A stretch of 64,000 nucleotides of DNA from Paraburkholderia sp. CNPSo 3272 (GTDB lineage: Bacteria > Pseudomonadota > Gammaproteobacteria > Burkholderiales > Burkholderiaceae): the NCBI RefSeq assembly GCF_024206495.1, contig NZ_JAMBPQ010000012.1, positions 1 through 64,000 of the forward strand. Direction: 5' to 3'. A model generated the notes under the pieces. That model made no database searches. It saw only the letters and a list, made by a program, of their open reading frames with translations, and was not told the DNA's origin. Shown one piece after another: positions 60,285 through 64,000 of this stretch; the stretch's first letter is position 1; every line of letters starts with the position of its first letter. The position numbers were made by a program, and so were the translations under genes.

Positions 60285-61619
60285 TTACTTCTGATACCCG
60301 GCTTGCGCCACGGCACGGTTGGCAGCGGCGTTACCGGCGGTCAGCGCCTGATCGACGCTCATCTGTCCTGCCACGGCGCCCGCTACGCTCTGGCCCACGA
60401 CCGTACCGAACGACTGGAACTCAGGAATCCCGACGAACTGGATACCCGTGTACGGCACCGGCTTCGCGGTCGGATGATTCGGATCGGCCGTCTGGATCGC
60501 CTTCAGCACGAACTCGGAGAACGGCGCGGCCTTCTTGTACTCGGGATTCTGATAGGTCGAAATCCGCGTACCCGACGGCACCGAAGCCCAGCCCTCGTCC
60601 TGCGCGACCATCTGGACGTATTCCTTCGACGTGGCCCATTCGATGAACTTCTTCGCGGCGTCCTGCGACTTCGACGACTTCGGCACGGCCAGCGCCCACG
60701 ACCACAGCCAGTGCGCGCCATTGGGCGTGACTTCGGTCGGCGCGGCCGCGAAGCCGATCTTGTCGGCCACCTGCGACTGCTGCTTGTTGTAGAGAATGCC
60801 GGCCGCCACCGTCGCGTCGATCCACATCGCGCACTTGCCCGAGGACATCAGCGTGAGGTTTTCGTTGAAGCCGTTCGAGCTGGCTCCCGGGGGGCCGTCC
60901 TTCTTCAGCATGTCGACGTAGAAGTTCACCGCCTTCTTCCACTCGGGCGAGGTGAGCTGCGCCTGCCACTTCTCGTCGAACCAGCGGCCGCCGAAGGTGT
61001 TCGCGACCGTCGTCACGTACGCCATGTTCTCGCCCCAGCCGGCCTTGCCGCGCAGGCAGATGCCGTAGGTGCCGGCGGACTTGTCGGTGAGCTTGTCGGC
61101 GAAGTCCCTGATCTGGTCATAGGTCGGCTGCTCGGGCATCTTGAGGCCCTTCTTGTCGAACAGGTCCTTGCGGTAGTACGTCATCGAGCTTTCGACGTAG
61201 AACGGCAGCGCGTAAAGCGTGCCGTTGTACGAGAGGCCGTCGCGCGCGGTCTTCACCACGTCGTCGAGGTCGTAGCTCGCGGGCAGGTTCGTCATCGGCA
61301 CGATCCAGCCGCGCTTGCCCCATTGCGGCGCCTCGTAGGTGCCGATCATCATCACGTCGAACTGGCCGCTGTTGGTCGTGATGTCGGTGGTCGCGCGCTG
61401 GCGCAGCACGTTTTCTTCGAGAATCACCCAGTTCAGCTTGATGCCCGGATTGGCCTTTTCGAAGGCCGGCGAGAGCTTCTTCAGCTCGATCATGTCCGGG
61501 TTGTTCAACATCGCGATCGTGACGGTCTGCGCGTGCGCGGCGCTCGCGGCGGCGACGAGTGCACCCACACTCACCGCTCGACTTATGCACTTCGCGGCGG
61601 TCTTCATTGCTGGCTTCAT
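60285..61619 (-). CDS. Polyol ABC transporter substrate-binding protein
   Basis: 444 aa. Signal peptide (ISRAVSVGALVAAASAAHA, cleavage before QTVTIAML). The mature protein is a type 1 extracellular solute-binding protein of the sorbitol/mannitol (SmoE/MtlE) kind (FDVMMIGTYEAPQWGKRGWIVPM, YRKDLFDKKGLKMPEQPTYDQI, AGWGENMAYV). It captures the sugar alcohol in the periplasm. AAGGAG lies about 10 nt before the ATG. Confidence 0.94.
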   Translation of the reverse strand: MKPAMKTAAKCISRAVSVGALVAAASAAHAQTVTIAMLNNPDMIELKKLSPAFEKANPGIKLNWVILEENVLRQRATTDITTNSGQFDVMMIGTYEAPQWGKRGWIVPMTNLPASYDLDDVVKTARDGLSYNGTLYALPFYVESSMTYYRKDLFDKKGLKMPEQPTYDQIRDFADKLTDKSAGTYGICLRGKAGWGENMAYVTTVANTFGGRWFDEKWQAQLTSPEWKKAVNFYVDMLKKDGPPGASSNGFNENLTLMSSGKCAMWIDATVAAGILYNKQQSQVADKIGFAAAPTEVTPNGAHWLWSWALAVPKSSKSQDAAKKFIEWATSKEYVQMVAQDEGWASVPSGTRISTYQNPEYKKAAPFSEFVLKAIQTADPNHPTAKPVPYTGIQFVGIPEFQSFGTVVGQSVAGAVAGQMSVDQALTAGNAAANRAVAQAGYQK

Positions 61620-61698
61620 GACGTTGTCTCCTTGTTCGTTGCGTTATGTCTTGCTGCAGCCGGGCTGCTGTCGTGATGCGTTGGGCGAGGGTTGCGGT

Positions 61699-62502
61699 TC
61701 AGCTCATCCAGTTTCCGCCGTCGACGTTGAGGGTCTGCGCGGTGATGTAATCGGCGTCGGCGGACGCGAGAAAGAGCGCGGCGCCCGTGAGATCCTCGGG
61801 CAAGCCCATGCGCCCGAGCGGCACCGCCTCGCCGACGAGGCGCTTCTTCTCGCCGGGCGGACGATGCTCGTAGCGGGCGAAGAGCGCGTCGACCTGCTCC
61901 CACATGGGCGTGTCGACCACGCCCGGCGCGATGCCGTTCACATTGATGCGATGGGGCGCGAGCGCCAGCGCCGCCGACTGCGTGTAGCTCAGCACGGCGG
62001 CCTTGGTTGCGCAGTAGTGGGAGACGAGCGCTTCGCCGCGGCGGCCCGCCTGCGACGACATGTTGATGATCTTGCCGCCCTGGCCCTGCGCGACCATGCG
62101 GCGCGCCACGGCCTGCATGAGGAAGAACATGCCCTTCACGTTCACCGCGAAGAGGCGGTCGTACACGTCCCAGGATTCGTCGAGGAGCGGGCGCATGTCG
62201 AAGAGCGCCGCGTTGTTGAAGAGGATGTCGATGCGGCCGAAGCGTTCGACCGCGCTCTCCACGATGCGATCGATGTCCTCACGGCGCGTGACGTCGGCGG
62301 AGATCGCGAGCACGCGCTCGGGGAACGCGGCGGCCAGCGTTGGCGCGACGGACCCGGCGGGCTTCACGTCGACGAGCACGCAGCGCGCGCCTTCGTCCAG
62401 ATAACGCTGCGCGACCGCCTCGCCAATGCCGCTCGCCGCGCCAGTCAGCACGGCTACCTTGTCCTGCAAACGTCCGCCCGCTGGGGTCGCGGTGTGTGCC
62501 AC
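61699..62502 (-). CDS. Short-chain sorbitol/polyol dehydrogenase
   Basis: 267 aa from a GTG at 62502, chosen because GGAGA lies 6 nt upstream. The longer frame to 62547 lacks a start signal. SDR features: TGAASGIGEAVAQRYL, Asp in LVDVKPAG (NAD preference), NNAALFD, catalytic Ser-Tyr-Lys in NMSSQAGRRGEALVSHYCATKAAV and GVVDTPMWEQVDALF. It resembles SmoS-type sorbitol dehydrogenases that make fructose from D-sorbitol. First gene of the ABC operon, under operator B. Confidence 0.88.
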   Translation of the reverse strand: MAHTATPAGGRLQDKVAVLTGAASGIGEAVAQRYLDEGARCVLVDVKPAGSVAPTLAAAFPERVLAISADVTRREDIDRIVESAVERFGRIDILFNNAALFDMRPLLDESWDVYDRLFAVNVKGMFFLMQAVARRMVAQGQGGKIINMSSQAGRRGEALVSHYCATKAAVLSYTQSAALALAPHRINVNGIAPGVVDTPMWEQVDALFARYEHRPPGEKKRLVGEAVPLGRMGLPEDLTGAALFLASADADYITAQTLNVDGGNWMS

Positions 62503-62580
62503 AGGTTGTCTCCAATTTCGTTCGTGCGGGGCGCGCCCGGCAGACACTCCAGAGGAGCAGCTGAGCGATCGCCCGACATG

Positions 62581-62635
62581 TGAGCATTTGCTCTGTCGTT
62601 GATCGAATGATCGGATACGAGTCGGAGACTGTCAA
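62581..62635 (-). promoter_or_regulatory. Polyol regulon promoter and operator B
   Basis: Read on the - strand: TTGACA (62635-62630), a 17-nt spacer, GATCAT (62612-62607), then GAGCA-AA-TGCTC (62593-62582). The layout and 30 of 36 bases match operator A at 52281-52316. It drives the dehydrogenase and ABC transporter genes. Confidence 0.82.
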
Positions 62636-62748
62636 GGCGAACGAACGCGATTGGCCGAGATTTCGATGGTGCGACGCGCAAGCCTCGACTGGCTGCAGCC
62701 TGCCGGTCCGGCCCCCTGACCGGATGATGTGCTGACTCGCCAATCGAA

Positions 62749-62765
62749 GTGATACGTTATATCAT
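62749..62765. promoter_or_regulatory. Candidate Zur box upstream of the metal-binding protein gene
   Basis: TGATA-CGTTA-TATCA (62750-62764) is a dyad in an AT-rich patch about 65 nt before the ATG at 62831. The position and the TATA-containing arms suit a Zur/Fur-family site, though it is not an exact consensus. Confidence 0.5.
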
Positions 62766-62830
62766 CTCGCCTTCGCGACGCCGACGCGCCCGCGTCCGCT
62801 TTCAGGCTCCCTATAGACAAGGATAGAACC

Positions 62831-63817
62831 ATGATCACGTTCAGCCGCGCCAACTGCGCGCCCCGGGTTGCCACCACAGGCGCGCGCGCTAGCATCACGC
62901 TTGCGCGCCTCGCGGGCGGGCTCGCTCTCGCGCTGGTCGGCGCGTTCGGCGGCGCGAGCGCAGCCGTGGCGGCGCAGGCTGGCAGCGCCGCGATTCCCGT
63001 TGTTGCGGCGGAAAACTTCTACGGCGACGTCGTCAAGCAGATCGGCGGCAATTACGTGGACGTGACGAGCATCCTGAGCAACCCCGACCAGGACCCGCAC
63101 CTCTTCGAGGCCAGCCCGAAGACCGCCCGCGCGCTCCAGAATGCGCGCGTCGTGGTGTACAACGGCGCCGACTACGACCCGTGGATGACCAAGCTGCTCG
63201 GCGCCACCGGCAGCGCGGGCAAAAGCGGCGCGAACCGCACGACGATCGTCGCGGCGGACCTCGTCGGCAAGAAAGCGGGCGACAATCCGCACCTCTGGTA
63301 CGACCCGAAGACCATGCCTGCCGTGGCGCGCGCCGTGAGCGCCGCGCTCGGCGCAGCGGACCCCGCGCACAAGAGCGTGTACGATGCCAACCTGGCAACG
63401 TTCCTCGCCTCGCTGCAGCCGGTCGACGCCAAGGTCGCGGCACTGCGCGCGCACTACCACGGGCAGCCCGTCACGGCCACGGAGCCGGTGTTCGGCTATA
63501 TGTCGGATGCGATCGGCCTCGACATGCGCAACCTGCGCTTTCAGCTCGCGACGATGAACGACACCGAGGCGAGCGCCTCGGACATCGCCGCGTTCGAGCG
63601 CGACCTGCGTGAGCGCCGCGTGCGCGTGCTGATCTACAACAGCCAGGCGACCGAGGCGCTTACGCGGCGCATGCTGGCGCTGGCGAAGCAGTCGAAGGTG
63701 CCGTCCGTGAGCGTGACCGAGACGCAGCCGGCCGGCGTGAACTTCCAGCAATGGATGCTCGCGCAGCTCGACTCGCTCGACAAGGCGCTGGCAGCGGGAA
63801 CAGCAGGGCAACACTAA
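62831..63817 (+). CDS. Zinc/manganese ABC transporter substrate-binding protein (ZnuA-like)
   Basis: 328 aa with a long signal sequence (about residues 1-48, ending AAVAA). Cluster A-I binding-protein motifs: VVAAENFYGDVVKQIGG, the first metal His in DQDPHLFEASP, the second in GDNPHLWYDP. The usual third His is replaced by TEPVFGYMSDAIG, so the site may differ from classical ZnuA. It delivers metal to a permease. An ATP-binding gene starts 24 nt downstream. Confidence 0.88.
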   Translation: MITFSRANCAPRVATTGARASITLARLAGGLALALVGAFGGASAAVAAQAGSAAIPVVAAENFYGDVVKQIGGNYVDVTSILSNPDQDPHLFEASPKTARALQNARVVVYNGADYDPWMTKLLGATGSAGKSGANRTTIVAADLVGKKAGDNPHLWYDPKTMPAVARAVSAALGAADPAHKSVYDANLATFLASLQPVDAKVAALRAHYHGQPVTATEPVFGYMSDAIGLDMRNLRFQLATMNDTEASASDIAAFERDLRERRVRVLIYNSQATEALTRRMLALAKQSKVPSVSVTETQPAGVNFQQWMLAQLDSLDKALAAGTAGQH

Positions 63818-63841
63818 CCGTATTCAGCAAGGACAGACGTC

Positions 63842-64000
63842 ATGACCGGGGCCGGCTCTTCGCCCACCGATATCGCTTCATCGCACAACGCACAGCACAA
63901 CGGCGCGCACCGCGCGCGCACGCCCGTGCTCACGCTGGCGGGCGTGACGCTGACGCTCGGCGAACGCACGATCCTGCGCGACGCGAACTTCGCGATAAAC
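63842..64000 (+). CDS. ABC transporter ATP-binding protein (partial, right edge)
   Basis: Starts at the ATG at 63842 and runs off the right edge after 53 residues. A His/Ala-rich N-terminal tail precedes VLTLAGVTLTLGERTILRDANF, the first beta strands of an ABC ATPase. Walker A lies beyond the window. By position it should be the ATPase (ZnuC-like) partner of the upstream metal-binding protein. Confidence 0.8.
   Translation, partial: MTGAGSSPTDIASSHNAQHNGAHRARTPVLTLAGVTLTLGERTILRDANFAIN

Overview
The window is 64 kb of GC-rich chromosome from a member of the Burkholderiales, most likely Paraburkholderia, Caballeronia or a close relative. The evidence is the gene order (murJ-rpsT-DUF3579-argF; lpxK-trm112-kdsB-adk; nrdR-glyA; ybgC-tolQRAB-pal-cpoB), the strong G/C bias at third codon positions, and protein features typical of the family. 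I see no insertion sequence, integrase, prophage or CRISPR array. The window is mostly core housekeeping DNA with accessory metabolic and regulatory genes between.

Left part (1-13 kb) is accessory. It holds a glycine-rich protein tail, an aldo/keto reductase divergent from a GntR regulator, and a CaiB-type CoA transferase divergent from a citrate synthase that carries an N-terminal helix-turn-helix. Next come a DUF2917 protein divergent from a MocR regulator, an MdtD-like exporter, a degenerate EAL/YkuI protein, an ECF sigma factor, an orphan ClpP, and a TetR regulator divergent from an isochorismatase-like hydrolase. Several divergent promoters contain clear dyad operators.

Middle part (13-43 kb) is mostly core: sodB, xseA, lpxK-trm112-kdsB-adk (lipid A/Kdo and nucleotide metabolism), a short-chain dehydrogenase, sirB1-murJ, rpsT, argF, an IclR regulator with glutaryl-CoA dehydrogenase, a 1-Cys peroxiredoxin, and a YqjD/YqjE envelope operon. 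A five-gene minor-pilin operon with overlapping start and stop codons follows. Then come nrdR and glyA (with a candidate structured leader), ydfG, the complete Tol-Pal operon, and a tRNA-Lys with a near-ideal promoter.

Right part (43-64 kb) has two YceI proteins and a cytochrome b561 facing a LysR regulator, a ParB-like protein, an MscS channel, a DedA protein and mutL-miaA. A sugar-alcohol (polyol) gene cluster follows. On the + strand it encodes a D-arabinitol-type dehydrogenase, xylulokinase and a SorC-family regulator. On the - strand it encodes a sorbitol-type dehydrogenase, an ABC importer and a HAD phosphatase. The two arms are driven by promoters about 10 kb apart that share the same -35/-10 geometry and a GAGCA-NN-TGCTC dyad, so they look like one regulon. 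The window ends in a zinc/manganese uptake locus with a candidate Zur box.

The most interesting signals are the paired polyol operators, the DNA-binding citrate synthase, three genes (murJ, ybgC, mutL) whose -10 box sits 7-9 nt before the ATG with no Shine-Dalgarno (likely leaderless mRNAs), and the glyA leader.
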